From assembly GCF_020529025.1 (NCBI RefSeq), contig NZ_JACNMM010000008.1, positions 186,001-250,000 of the forward strand: 64,000 nucleotides of DNA, written 5' to 3'. The position numbers and the translations under genes were made by a program. The notes under the pieces were generated by a model, which made no database searches, was not told the origin of the DNA, and saw only the letters and a list, made by a program, of their open reading frames with translations. This document shows, piece after piece, positions 8,568-17,394 of this stretch (position 1 is the stretch's first letter; every line of letters starts with the position of its first letter). Origin of the DNA: Oceaniglobus trochenteri. Its GTDB lineage: Bacteria; Pseudomonadota; Alphaproteobacteria; Rhodobacterales; Rhodobacteraceae.

Positions 8568-11500
8568 CTATTCGAATTCGATCAGAAGGTCCTTGGCGTC
8601 GATCTGTGCACCGGCGGTCACATGAACCGCCTTCACCGTTGCCGCGCGTTCGGCATGGATGCCGGTTTCCATCTTCATCGCCTCGATGGTCAGCAGAAGA
8701 TCGCCCTCCTTCACCTTCTTGCCGGCCTGGGCGGCGATGGTGGCCACCACCCCCGGCATCGGGGCGCCAAGATGCGCGGGATTGCCCACCTCGGCCTTGG
8801 GACGCTTGGCGCTGGCGGCGCTGAACTTGCGGTCGGGCACGCGGATCAGGCGCGGCTGGCCGTTCAGTTCGAAGAACACCTTGGCCTCGCCCTCTTCGTT
8901 GGTCTCGCCGATGGCCTGACAGCGGATTTCCAGCGTCTTGCCCGGGTCGATCTCGGCGGTGATCTGTTCACCGTCCTCCATGCCGTAGAAGAAGGTATGC
9001 GTCGGCAAGACACGCACCGGGCCGTATTCCAGGTTGCGGGTGCGGTATTCGACGAAAACCTTGGGATACATCAGGTATCCGTTCAGATCCTCGTCGTCGA
9101 TCGCCACATCGCCGCCCACGGCCTTGGCCGCCTCGGCGCGGGCCTGTTCCAGGTCGATGGGTTTCAGGTGCTTGCCGGGGCGGTCGGTGAAGGGTTTTTC
9201 GTCCTTGAGGATCTTCTTCTGGATCTTCTTGGGCCACCCGCCCGGCGGCTGGCCCAGCGATCCGCGCATCATGTCGATGACGGAATCGGGGAAGGAGACA
9301 TCGACCTTGGGGTCTTCGACCTGATCGCAGGTCAGCCCCTGGGCCACCATCATCAAGGCCATGTCACCCACCACCTTCGATGACGGCGTGACCTTCACGA
9401 TATCCCCGAACATGCGGTTTACGTCGGCATAGGTCTGGGCGACCTCGTGCCAGCGTTCCTCAAGCCCCAGGCTGCGCGCCTGCGCCTTGAGGTTGGTAAA
9501 CTGGCCGCCGGGCATTTCGTGCAGGTAAACCTCGGAGGCGGGGGCCTGCATGCCCGACTCGAACGCCGCGTAATGGGCGCGGACGGCTTCGAAATAGTTC
9601 GAAATCTCGCGCACCGCGCCGATGTCCAGCCCGGTTTCCCGGTCGGTATGGGCCAGCGCCTCGACGATGGTGCCAAGGGTGGCCTGGCTGGTGTTGCCCG
9701 ACAGCGAATCCATGGCGCAATCCACCGCGTCCACCCCAGCTTCGGCGGCGGCCAGGATGGTGGCGCAGGCGATGCCCGCGGTGTCATGGGTGTGGAAATG
9801 GATCGGCAGGCCCACTTCCTCTTTCAGGGCCTTGATCAGCATGGTGGCGCCGACCGGTTTCAGCAGCCCGGCCATGTCCTTCAAGCCCAGAACATGGGCG
9901 CCCGCCGCCTTCAGCTCCTTGCCCATGCCGACATAGTACTTCAGGTCATACTTGGCGCGCTCGGGATCCAGCAGATCGCCGGTATAGCAGATCGTGCCTT
10001 CGCAGACCTTGTTCGCCTCGATCACGGCATCCATGGCCACGCGCATGTTTTCGACCCAGTTCAGAGAATCGAAGACGCGGAACACATCGACACCCGACTT
10101 GGCCGCCTGCGCGATGAAGCTTTGCACCACGTTGTCGGGATAGTTGGTATAGCCCACGCCGTTGCTGGCCCGCAAAAGCATCTGAGTCATCAGGTTGGGC
10201 ATGGCGGCGCGGATGTCGCGCAGGCGCTGCCAGGGGCATTCCTGCAGGAAACGATAGGCCACGTCGAAGGTGGCGCCGCCCCAGCATTCGACGCTGAAAA
10301 GCTGTGGCAGGTTGGCCGAATAGGCGGGCGCGGCCTTGATCATATCGATGCTGCGCATCCGCGTGGCCAGCAGCGACTGGTGCCCGTCACGCATGGTGGT
10401 GTCGGTGATCAGCAGCTGTTTCTGCTCGGCCATCCAGTCGGCCACGGCGGCGGGGCCGAACTCTTCCAGGATCTGCCGGGTGCCCGGACGCGGCGAATCG
10501 GTGCGCAGGGCGGGGGGAATCGGGGTTTTCACATCGGCGGGCGGTTTCGGCCGCCCTGCGGTTTCGGGATGCCCGTTCACCGTGATGTCGGCGATATAGG
10601 TGAGAATCTTCGTCGCCCGGTCGCGCCGCTTCTTGAAGTCGAACAGTTCGGGCGTCTGGTCGATGAACTTGGTGTGGTATTCGTAGTTCAGGAAGGTCGG
10701 GTGCTTCAGCAGGTTTTCCACGAAGGCGATGTTGGTGGACACGCCGCGGATTCGGAATTCGCGCAGGGCGCGGTCCATCCGCGCGATGGCGGCTTCGGGC
10801 GTCGGCGCCCAGGCCGTCACCTTCACCAGAAGCGAATCGTAATACCGGGTGATGACCGCGCCGGCATAGGCGGTGCCGCCGTCCAGCCGGATGCCCATGC
10901 CCGTGGCGCTGCGGTAGGTGGTGATGCGGCCATAGTCGGGAATGAAGTTGTTCTGCGGGTCTTCGGTGGTGATCCGGCATTGCAGGGCGTGGCCGCGCAA
11001 TTGCACATCGTATTGCGACGGGGTGCCGGTGGCCTCGACCAGGCTCTTGCCCTCGGCGATCAGGATCTGCGCGCGCACGATGTCGATGCCGGTCACTTCC
11101 TCGGTGACGGTATGTTCCACCTGCACGCGGGGGTTCACCTCGATGAAGTAGAATTCGCCCGAATCCATGTCCATCAGGAACTCGACCGTGCCGGCGCATT
11201 CGTAGTTCACATGTTCGCAGATCTTTTTGCCCAGCCCACAGAGCTTTTCGCGCTGCGCGGCGGTCAGGTAGGGGGCGGGGGCGCGTTCGACAACCTTCTG
11301 GTTGCGCCGCTGCACCGAACAGTCCCGTTCCCACAGATGATAGATGGCGCCGTGCTGATCGCCCAGGATCTGCACCTCGACGTGGCGGGCGCGCATGATC
11401 ATCTTTTCAAGGTAGCCTTCGCCGTTGCCGAAGGCGGCCTCGGCCTCGCGGCGGCCCTCGCGCACCTTTTCCTCAAGCTCTTCGGGGCCGTTGATCGGGC

Positions 11501-12014
11501 GCATCCCGCGCCCGCCGCCGCCCCATGACGCCTTCAGCATCAGCGGATAACCGACCTCTTCGGCCTGTTTGGCGATTTCCTTCATGTCCTCGCCCAGAAC
11601 CTCGGTCGCGGGAATGACGGGCACGCCCGCCTCGATCGCGACGCGCCGCGCGCTGGCCTTGTCGCCCAGGGCGCGCATGGTTTCGGCCTTGGGGCCAATG
11701 AAGGTGATGCCGTTTTCTGCACATGCATCGACGAAATCGGGGTTCTCGGACAAGAGGCCGTAACCGGGGTGAATGGCGTCGGCGCCCGACATCTTGGCCA
11801 CGCGGATGATCTCGTCGATGGAAAGATAGGCCGCCACCGGGCCAAGGCCCTCACCGATCCGGTAAGCCTCGTCCGCCTTGAAGCGGTGCAGGCACAGCTT
11901 GTCTTCCTCGGCATAGACGGCGACAGTTTTCTTGCCCAGCTCGTTGGCCGCCCGCATCACCCGGATGGCGATTTCACCGCGGTTGGCGATCAGGATTTTC
12001 TTGAAGTCTGCCAT
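8568..12014 (-). CDS. pyc: Pyruvate carboxylase
   Basis: A 1148-residue biotin enzyme that makes oxaloacetate from pyruvate and bicarbonate with ATP, refilling the TCA cycle. Biotin carboxylase domain: KILIANRGEIAIRV at the N-terminus, glycine-rich ATP loop SWGGGGRGMRP, and EVNPRVQVEHTVTE. Carboxyltransferase domain: DTTMRDGHQSLLATRMR in mid-protein. Biotin carrier domain at the C-terminus: EAMKMET, with biotinyl Lys at residue 1114. All domains are on one chain, the single-subunit form, and the length is standard. It is monocistronic, divergent from the DUF2945 gene and followed by its own terminator. Confidence 0.97.
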   Translation of the reverse strand: MADFKKILIANRGEIAIRVMRAANELGKKTVAVYAEEDKLCLHRFKADEAYRIGEGLGPVAAYLSIDEIIRVAKMSGADAIHPGYGLLSENPDFVDACAENGITFIGPKAETMRALGDKASARRVAIEAGVPVIPATEVLGEDMKEIAKQAEEVGYPLMLKASWGGGGRGMRPINGPEELEEKVREGRREAEAAFGNGEGYLEKMIMRARHVEVQILGDQHGAIYHLWERDCSVQRRNQKVVERAPAPYLTAAQREKLCGLGKKICEHVNYECAGTVEFLMDMDSGEFYFIEVNPRVQVEHTVTEEVTGIDIVRAQILIAEGKSLVEATGTPSQYDVQLRGHALQCRITTEDPQNNFIPDYGRITTYRSATGMGIRLDGGTAYAGAVITRYYDSLLVKVTAWAPTPEAAIARMDRALREFRIRGVSTNIAFVENLLKHPTFLNYEYHTKFIDQTPELFDFKKRRDRATKILTYIADITVNGHPETAGRPKPPADVKTPIPPALRTDSPRPGTRQILEEFGPAAVADWMAEQKQLLITDTTMRDGHQSLLATRMRSIDMIKAAPAYSANLPQLFSVECWGGATFDVAYRFLQECPWQRLRDIRAAMPNLMTQMLLRASNGVGYTNYPDNVVQSFIAQAAKSGVDVFRVFDSLNWVENMRVAMDAVIEANKVCEGTICYTGDLLDPERAKYDLKYYVGMGKELKAAGAHVLGLKDMAGLLKPVGATMLIKALKEEVGLPIHFHTHDTAGIACATILAAAEAGVDAVDCAMDSLSGNTSQATLGTIVEALAHTDRETGLDIGAVREISNYFEAVRAHYAAFESGMQAPASEVYLHEMPGGQFTNLKAQARSLGLEERWHEVAQTYADVNRMFGDIVKVTPSSKVVGDMALMMVAQGLTCDQVEDPKVDVSFPDSVIDMMRGSLGQPPGGWPKKIQKKILKDEKPFTDRPGKHLKPIDLEQARAEAAKAVGGDVAIDDEDLNGYLMYPKVFVEYRTRNLEYGPVRVLPTHTFFYGMEDGEQITAEIDPGKTLEIRCQAIGETNEEGEAKVFFELNGQPRLIRVPDRKFSAASAKRPKAEVGNPAHLGAPMPGVVATIAAQAGKKVKEGDLLLTIEAMKMETGIHAERAATVKAVHVTAGAQIDAKDLLIEFE

Positions 12015-12149
12015 GTCTTTTTCTCGTTCCCATTTTGCAGGTGCAGAATAACGGGATGTGACGGCAGGGAAAGCGGAAAAATGAGAGGCCCCTCAAGGGC
12101 GGAACTTCGGCCGCCCAGCCGGTGTTTTCCTGAGGAAAGGAGAGATGTC

Positions 12150-12359
12150 ATGGCCAGGTTTTCCGTAGGTGACCATGTCCGCTGGAATTCGGAAGCGGGA
12201 CACGTCACCGGCAAGATCAGCAAGATCCACGAAAGCGATTTCACCTACAAGGGGCATCAGCGGCGCGCCAGCAAGGACGAACCGCAGTATGAAATCGAAA
12301 GCGACAAGACCGACCATGTCGCGGCGCACAAAGAGAATGCGCTGACGAAGATCGATTGA
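12150..12359 (+). CDS. DUF2945 / hypervirulence-associated TUDOR-domain small protein
   Basis: 69 residues beginning MARFSVGDHVRWNSEAGHVT, followed by GKISKIHESDFTYKGHQ and YEIESDKTDHVAAHKE. The pattern F-x-x-G-D-x-V-x-W-N-S-E-x-G is characteristic of the small DUF2945 family, a Tudor-like SH3 barrel. The molecular role is not known; a nucleic-acid or protein interaction is inferred from the fold. GGAAAGGAGAG precedes the start. Its stop overlaps the next ATG (TGATG), so it is coupled to the DUF488 gene. Confidence 0.7.
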   Translation: MARFSVGDHVRWNSEAGHVTGKISKIHESDFTYKGHQRRASKDEPQYEIESDKTDHVAAHKENALTKID

Positions 12360-12892
12360 TGGAGACCCGATTTGCATCGGTCGGCCATTCGAACCGGAGC
12401 CTTGAGGAGTTCATCGACATTTTGCGCGATGGCCGCATCGCGCGCATTGTCGATGTGCGGTCATTTCCGCGTTCGCGCAGCAACCCGGCCTTCAACACCG
12501 ACAGCCTGCCCGATGATCTGGCAAAGGTGCAGATCGGTTATGTTCACATGCCTGCACTGGGCGGGCGGCGCGCCCGTCAGAAGGATGTGGGGGAAAACGT
12601 GAACGCCATGTGGCGGGTGCGAAGCTTCCAGGATTATGCGGATTACGCGCTGGGGGATGATTTTGCCGCCGCCTTTGACGACCTGTTGGCGCTTGGCCGC
12701 GAAAGCCGCTTTGCGATGATGTGCTCCGAGGCCGTCTGGTGGCGCTGTCACCGGCGCATCATCACCGACCATCTTCTGGCAAGGGGCGAAGCTGTCGATC
12801 ACCTCATGGGCGCGGGGCGGATAGATGCCGCCGACATGACGCCGGACGCAAAGGTGCGCGGTGATGGCAAGGTCGTTTATCCCGCCGTCTGA
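12359..12892 (+). CDS. DUF488 family protein
   Basis: A 177-residue protein with the DUF488 hallmarks: FASVGHSNRSLEEFIDILR at the N-terminus, IVDVRSFPRSRSNPAFN, HMPALGGRR, and the cysteine-containing segment MMCSEAVWWRCHRRIITDHL near the C-terminus. The conserved Cys, Glu and Arg/His suggest an enzyme, but no reaction is established. It is co-transcribed with the DUF2945 gene through a TGATG overlap. Its last 16 nt overlap the convergent lldD-like gene. Confidence 0.75.
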   Translation: METRFASVGHSNRSLEEFIDILRDGRIARIVDVRSFPRSRSNPAFNTDSLPDDLAKVQIGYVHMPALGGRRARQKDVGENVNAMWRVRSFQDYADYALGDDFAAAFDDLLALGRESRFAMMCSEAVWWRCHRRIITDHLLARGEAVDHLMGAGRIDAADMTPDAKVRGDGKVVYPAV

Positions 12893-14013
12893 TCCAGGCC
12901 CGCCACCAGGCGGCCCAGCCCCAATTGGCCCATGTCGGCAATCAGCCCGGCCCGCAGCACATGCACGACGTGATCGACCCCCGCCGCGCCGAAGGCCGCA
13001 AGCCCCCAGTGCGGCGCACGGCCCAGCATGACGAAATCGGCGCCCATCGCCATCAGGCGCAGGATATCGGTGCCCGCCCGCACGGCGCCATCTGCGATCA
13101 CCGGAAACGAGGGGCCCACGGCGGCGCGGATCGCGGGCAGGACGGTGGCAGGCGCGGGCCCGGCATCGAACTGCCGCCCGCCATGGCCCGACACCCAGAC
13201 CGCATCGGCGATCTTGGAAATGCGCGCGGCATCGCCGGGGTGCAGCACGCCCTTGACCACCAGCGCGCCGTCCCATTCCCGGCGCAGGGTTTCAAGATAG
13301 GCCCAGTCGGGCGCCGTGCGCAGTTGATACCCGATATGTTCGGTACCACTGCGCGAGGTGCGGGTGTCGCCGTATTTCTCAAGCGTTTTCAGGGTGGGGA
13401 TGCCGCTGCGCAGTGTGGCAAGCGCCCAGGCCGGATGCATGGCCGCCTGTGCCAGGATGCGGGGCGTCATGCGCATGGGGTTCGTCACCCCGGCGCGATG
13501 CAACCTTTCGCGGCGGCTGGGCACCGGAACGTCGGCCGTCAGAATCAGGGTGTGGAACCCCGAATCCCGGGCGCGGGCCAGCATGTCGCGCCTGATTTCG
13601 GGCTGGCCGGGGGCATATAGCTGAAACCAGCCCTGATCGCCGATATGGGGCGCCAGGTGTTCGGGCGTCTGCGCCGCCACCGTCGACAGGCCGAAGGGAA
13701 TGTGATGGCGCGCGGCGGATCGGGCCAGCGTCACCTCGGCATCGGGCCAGACCAGGCCCGACATGCCCACGGGGGCAAATCCGAAGGGCAGGGGATAGTC
13801 GCGCCCCATCATGCGCACAGAAAGATCGGGCTTGGGTGCCCCACCAAGGGCACGCGGCACCAGGGTGATGGCATCCAATGCGGCCATGGCACGGGGCATC
13901 GCCGTTTCATCGCCGGTGCCGCTGTCCAGATACTCCCACACAAAGCGGGGCAGGCGCCGGCGGGCGCGGCGGCGGATGTCATCCAGGGCGGGAAAGCGAT
14001 GATCGAGGCTCAT
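12877..14013 (-). CDS. FMN-dependent alpha-hydroxy acid dehydrogenase (LldD/glycolate oxidase family)
   Basis: A 378-residue TIM-barrel flavoprotein that oxidises a 2-hydroxyacid, most often L-lactate. The N-terminal region reads FPALDDIRRRARRRLPRFV ... YLDSGTGDE. FMN and substrate contacts are PFGFAPVGMSGL, GLSTVA, FQLYAPG, VVKGVLHPGDA and VIADGAVRAGTDI. The catalytic His and binding Arg are in VSGHGGRQFD. Most relatives have Asn where this protein has Gly (VSNHGGRQ). The electron acceptor (respiratory quinone or cytochrome rather than O2) is inferred from bacterial LldD. It converges with the DUF488 gene and is divergent from the helicase gene. Confidence 0.85.
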   Translation of the reverse strand: MSLDHRFPALDDIRRRARRRLPRFVWEYLDSGTGDETAMPRAMAALDAITLVPRALGGAPKPDLSVRMMGRDYPLPFGFAPVGMSGLVWPDAEVTLARSAARHHIPFGLSTVAAQTPEHLAPHIGDQGWFQLYAPGQPEIRRDMLARARDSGFHTLILTADVPVPSRRERLHRAGVTNPMRMTPRILAQAAMHPAWALATLRSGIPTLKTLEKYGDTRTSRSGTEHIGYQLRTAPDWAYLETLRREWDGALVVKGVLHPGDAARISKIADAVWVSGHGGRQFDAGPAPATVLPAIRAAVGPSFPVIADGAVRAGTDILRLMAMGADFVMLGRAPHWGLAAFGAAGVDHVVHVLRAGLIADMGQLGLGRLVAGLDQTAG

Positions 14014-14126
14014 GCGTTCTCATCGCCCGGAACCCCGACGCGGGCAAGTGGGCAGGCGCGGAAAGCTGCGGAACATTTGGCGAACAATGCTTTTCCTCGC
14101 GCGGCCCCTATACTATAGTATCCGCC

Positions 14127-16568
14127 ATGAGCAGTTTTGACGAAAGCGATGCCTTCGAGGCCGCCGTGCCGCTGAGCCGCCAGGCCATGGCGGCGCGCCC
14201 CGTTCCCTATCTTGACGATCTGAACCCGGCACAGCGCCAGGCCGTGGAAACCATGGATGGCCCGGTTCTGATGCTGGCCGGGGCAGGCACCGGCAAGACC
14301 AAGGCCCTGACCGCCCGCATCGCCCACCTGATGATGACCGGCCGCGCCCGCCCGAACGAGATTCTGGCCGTGACCTTCACCAACAAGGCCGCCCGCGAAA
14401 TGAAGGATCGCGTGGGCCGCCTTCTGGGTCAGACGGTCGAGGGGATGCCGTGGCTGGGCACCTTCCACGCCATCTGCGTGAAACTGCTGCGCCGCCATGC
14501 CGAACTGGTGGGGTTGAAAAGCAACTTCACGATTCTGGACACCGACGACCAGATTCGCCTGCTGAAACAACTCATCGTGGCCGAGAACATCGACGAGAAA
14601 CGCTGGCCCGCCCGCCAGTTGGCCAATATCATCGACGGTTGGAAGAACCGCGCCTGGACCCCGGCCAAGGTGCCCGCCGCCGAAGCGGGGGCCTTCAACA
14701 ACCGCGCGACCGAACTTTACGATTACTACCAGCAGCGTCTGAAAACCCTGAATGCCACCGATTTCGGCGATCTGCTGCTGCATGTGGTGACGATCTTTCA
14801 GGAACACCCCGATGTGCTGGAACAGTACCAGCGCTGGTTCAAATACATCCTTGTGGACGAATACCAGGATACCAACGTGGCCCAGTACATGTGGCTGCGC
14901 CTGCTGGCCCAAAGCCACAAGAACATCTGCTGCGTGGGCGACGACGACCAGTCGATCTATGGCTGGCGCGGCGCCGAGGTGGGCAATATCCTGCGGTTTG
15001 AAAAGGATTTTCCGGGCGCCCATGTGGTGCGGCTGGAACAGAACTATCGTTCGACACCCCACATCCTGGCCGCCGCCTCGGGCGTGATCGACGCCAACCA
15101 GGGGCGGCTGGGCAAGACGCTGTGGACGGCGGAAGAGGACGGCGAGAAGGTGCGCCTGATCGGCCACTGGGACGGCGAGGAGGAGGCCCGCTGGATCGGC
15201 GAGGAGATCGAATCGCTGCAGCGTGGCACACGGGGCATCGACCCGGTCAGCCTTGACCACATGGCGATTCTCGTCCGCGCCAGCCACCAGATGCGCGCGT
15301 TCGAAGACCGTTTCCTGACCATCGGCCTGCCTTACCGCGTGATCGGGGGGCCGCGATTCTATGAACGGCTCGAGATTCGCGATGCCATGGCCTATTTCCG
15401 CCTGGCCGTTTCGCCCGAAGACGACCTGGCGTTCGAGCGGATCGTGAACACCCCCAAGCGCGGGCTTGGCGACAAGGCGCAACAGAACATCCAGATCACC
15501 GCCCGCAACCATGGCGTTTCGCTGGTGGATGGCGCGCGCATCCTGCTGGCCGACAAGGGAATCACCGGCAAGGGCGCCAACCAGTTGCGCCATCTGATCG
15601 ACAGCATCGCGCGCTGGCACGACCTCACCCGCCCGACCGTCGCCACGGATGCCGACGACGTGATCGAGGTTGACGCACCGGCCCGGCCCCCGGTCAGCCA
15701 TATCGAACTGGCCGAGCAGATTCTCGAAGATTCGGGTTACGTCGCCCATTGGCAGAACGACAAGACGCCCGAGGCCCCGGGGCGGCTGGAAAACCTGAAG
15801 GAACTGATCAAGGCGCTGGAACAGTTCGACAACCTGCAAGGGTTCCTGGAACACGTCAGCCTGATCATGGACAACGGCAGCGAACAGGGCGGCGAAAAGG
15901 TGTCGGTGATGACATTGCATGCCGCCAAGGGGCTGGAGTTTCCCGTCGTCTTCCTGCCGGGTTGGGAGGACGGGCTGTTTCCCAGCCAGCGCAGCATGGA
16001 CGAATCGGGCCTGAATGGGCTGGAGGAGGAACGCCGCCTTGCCTATGTCGGCATCACCCGGGCCGAGCGTCTGGCCACGATCAGCTTTGCGGCCAACCGG
16101 CGGGTCTATGGCCAGTGGCAATCGGCCTTGCCCTCGCGTTTCATCGACGAATTGCCGGCGGCCCATGTCGATGTCCTGACGCCCCCGGGGCTTTACGGGG
16201 GCGGATATGGCGCGGCGGGCATGGCGGCGCAGGCCAGCCCCAGCATCGCCATGGGGGCGCAAAGCACGATTCACCAGAAGGCGGCCGAGGCGAACGTCTA
16301 CAACTCGCCCGGCTGGAAGCGGATGCAAAGCCGCAGCGCCAACCGCCCGATGAGCCAGCCGCGCGAAAGCCGGAACATGACCATCGATTCGACAGCAACG
16401 GCGGCCCACACTCAGGGCGACCGCGTGTTTCACACCAAGTTCGGCTATGGCACGGTCATGGGAATCGAGGGCGACAAGCTGGACATCGAATTCGACAAGG
16501 CGGGCGCGAAGAAGGTTGTCGCGCGGTTTGTCGTCGATGCGGCCCGGGCCGACGACGTGCCGTTCTGA
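14127..16568 (+). CDS. uvrD: UvrD/PcrA-type DNA helicase II
   Basis: An 813-residue superfamily-1 3'-5' helicase for nucleotide excision and mismatch repair. Motifs in order: Q motif LNPAQRQAVETMDGP, Walker A AGAGTGKTKALTARIA, TFTNKAAREMKDR, Walker B DEYQDTN, VGDDDQSIYGWRGAE, LEQNYRST, VMTLHAAKGLEFPVVFLPGW and YVGITRAERLATISFA. The C-terminal about 40 residues (HTKFGYGTVMGIEGDKLDIE) form the Tudor-like RNA-polymerase/UvrB interaction domain of UvrD/PcrA. The ATG at 14127 gives a start just before the Q motif; earlier in-frame codons overlap the divergent gene. Confidence 0.93.
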   Translation: MSSFDESDAFEAAVPLSRQAMAARPVPYLDDLNPAQRQAVETMDGPVLMLAGAGTGKTKALTARIAHLMMTGRARPNEILAVTFTNKAAREMKDRVGRLLGQTVEGMPWLGTFHAICVKLLRRHAELVGLKSNFTILDTDDQIRLLKQLIVAENIDEKRWPARQLANIIDGWKNRAWTPAKVPAAEAGAFNNRATELYDYYQQRLKTLNATDFGDLLLHVVTIFQEHPDVLEQYQRWFKYILVDEYQDTNVAQYMWLRLLAQSHKNICCVGDDDQSIYGWRGAEVGNILRFEKDFPGAHVVRLEQNYRSTPHILAAASGVIDANQGRLGKTLWTAEEDGEKVRLIGHWDGEEEARWIGEEIESLQRGTRGIDPVSLDHMAILVRASHQMRAFEDRFLTIGLPYRVIGGPRFYERLEIRDAMAYFRLAVSPEDDLAFERIVNTPKRGLGDKAQQNIQITARNHGVSLVDGARILLADKGITGKGANQLRHLIDSIARWHDLTRPTVATDADDVIEVDAPARPPVSHIELAEQILEDSGYVAHWQNDKTPEAPGRLENLKELIKALEQFDNLQGFLEHVSLIMDNGSEQGGEKVSVMTLHAAKGLEFPVVFLPGWEDGLFPSQRSMDESGLNGLEEERRLAYVGITRAERLATISFAANRRVYGQWQSALPSRFIDELPAAHVDVLTPPGLYGGGYGAAGMAAQASPSIAMGAQSTIHQKAAEANVYNSPGWKRMQSRSANRPMSQPRESRNMTIDSTATAAHTQGDRVFHTKFGYGTVMGIEGDKLDIEFDKAGAKKVVARFVVDAARADDVPF

Positions 16569-16654
16569 AGAATTCGGCAGGTCATCCTGGCGGTTGCTTT
16601 ACCCGAATCGTCCAGATTGGGTGCCGGACCGGAACCGACCCGTAGTAACCGAAG

Positions 16655-16850
16655 ATGGATGTCTTGATCGTTTACGGCGATGCGACGGCGCGCGCTGGAA
16701 ATCTGCGTTTGCGCGGGCAGGTCGCGGCGCGACCGCCAATCACAACCCTGACAATGCCCTGTCGCAGGTGCGCCGCCGGCCCTTCGATATCGCGCTGGTC
16801 GATCCCTTGTCCCGACATAACCGGAATTTCGCCATGTTGGCTCCGCCCGC
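16655..16850 (+). pseudogene. Decayed response-regulator receiver fragment
   Basis: The frame from 16655 reads MDVLIVYGDATARAGNLRLR, like the first strand and acidic loop of a receiver domain. About 70 nt on, the next frame continues as DNALSQVRRRPFDIALVDPL, which resembles the helix 2 to strand 3 region (normally FDxIxxDxxL). A +/-1 frameshift near 16720 is needed to join them, and the C-terminal half of a receiver domain is missing. No credible start or promoter was found. I infer a relic gene downstream of uvrD. Confidence 0.4.
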
Positions 16851-16860
16851 CGATCGACAC

Positions 16861-16901
16861 AAAAAAACGGCGGCGCCCGGGAGGAGGTGGGCGCCGCCGT
16901 T
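16861..16901 (-). terminator. Strong intrinsic terminator closing the sRNA array, with the motif in its loop
   Basis: AACGGCGGCGCCC (16866-16878) and GGGCGCCGCCGTT (16889-16901) form a perfect 13-bp stem. The 10-nt loop on the transcribed minus strand is ACCTCCTCCC. Seven T follow directly in the transcript. The loop carries the same nonanucleotide as the upstream sRNAs. Confidence 0.85.
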
Positions 16902-16909
16902 CTTCGCAG

Positions 16910-16939
16910 CGCACACCCTTAAGGGAGGAGGGGTGTGCG
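16910..16939 (-). ncRNA. Extra CCUCCUCCC stem-loop distal to the array
   Basis: CGCACACCC (16910-16918) pairs perfectly with GGGTGTGCG (16931-16939). The intervening loop contains CCTCCTCCC on the minus strand (16923-16931). It sits between the last repeat unit and the terminator and differs in sequence from the repeat stems, so the shared loop is not merely duplication. Confidence 0.5.
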
Positions 16940-16972
16940 AACCGGCTGGGGCCGTGGCCCCTGAAACTGCGC

Positions 16973-17039
16973 GGTGACACCCGGGAGGAGGTGGGTGCCA
17001 CCGCTTTCATCGACAGGCCCAATGGGAGGAGAAGACCTG
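16973..17039 (-). ncRNA. CcsR-like sRNA core, copy 4 (most distal)
   Basis: Two hairpins read on the minus strand. The first is CAGGTC / GGCCTG around TTCTCCTCCCATTG (17039-17014), closed with a G-U pair. The second is GGTGGCACCC / GGGTGTCACC around ACCTCCTCCC (17002-16973), also with one G-U pair. This two-stem-loop, anti-Shine-Dalgarno layout is that of the R. sphaeroides CcsR RNAs, which lie downstream of a DUF1127 gene and help with oxidative stress. Processing ends are not predictable here. Confidence 0.7.
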
Positions 17040-17090
17040 CGGATCTGGTCGGGATGGGGGCGACTTGTGCCCGAACCCCTGAAACTGCGC

Positions 17091-17157
17091 GGTGACACCC
17101 GGGAGGAGGTGGGTGCCACCGCATTCATCGACAGGTCCAATGGGAGGAGAAGACCTG
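17091..17157 (-). ncRNA. CcsR-like sRNA core, copy 3
   Basis: It has the same two-hairpin layout as its neighbours. CAGGTC / GACCTG (17157-17132) forms a perfect 6-bp stem around the CTCCTCCC loop. GGTGGCACCC / GGGTGTCACC (17120-17091) encloses ACCTCCTCCC. The spacer to the next copy carries the conserved GTTTCAGGGG segment. Confidence 0.7.
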
Positions 17158-17209
17158 CGGATCTTGGTCGGGATGGGGGCGACTTGTGCCCGAACCCCTG
17201 AAACTGCGC

Positions 17210-17276
17210 GGTGACACCCGGGAGGAGGTGGGTGCCACCGCTTTCATCGACAGGCCCAATGGGAGGAGAAGACCTG
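17210..17276 (-). ncRNA. CcsR-like sRNA core, copy 2
   Basis: Hairpin one is CAGGTC / GGCCTG (17276-17251), with one G-U pair, around CTCCTCCC. Hairpin two is GGTGGCACCC / GGGTGTCACC (17239-17210) around ACCTCCTCCC. The loop sequence is unchanged, while the first stem differs from copies 1 and 3 only by a change that keeps pairing in the minus-strand RNA. Confidence 0.7.
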
Positions 17277-17327
17277 CGGATCTGGTCGGGATGGGGGCGA
17301 CATTCGCCCGAACCCCTGAAACTGCGC

Positions 17328-17394
17328 GGTGACACCCGGGAGGAGGTGAGTGCCACCGCTTTCATCGACAGGTCCAATGGGAGGAGAAGACCTG
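17328..17394 (-). ncRNA. CcsR-like sRNA core, copy 1 (nearest ccaF1)
   Basis: Hairpin one, CAGGTC / GACCTG (17394-17369), is a perfect stem around CTCCTCCC. Hairpin two, GGTGGCACTC / GGGTGTCACC (17357-17328), keeps all ten pairs through two G-U wobbles and loops out ACCTCCTCCC. The extra base change in this stem, compared with the other copies, is again only tolerated in the minus-strand transcript. Confidence 0.7.

Noticed and set aside
9447-11528. 693-codon plus-strand frame opposite pyc
   Set aside because: pyc domains and the biotin site are intact on the minus strand; the opposite frame has no domain.
14108-14120. TACTATAGTA palindrome before uvrD as a promoter -10 box
   Set aside because: No matching -35 hexamer at 16-18 bp, so I did not call a promoter.
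14010-16433. 807-codon minus-strand frame opposite uvrD
   Set aside because: All helicase motifs are on the plus strand; the minus reading has no recognisable domain.
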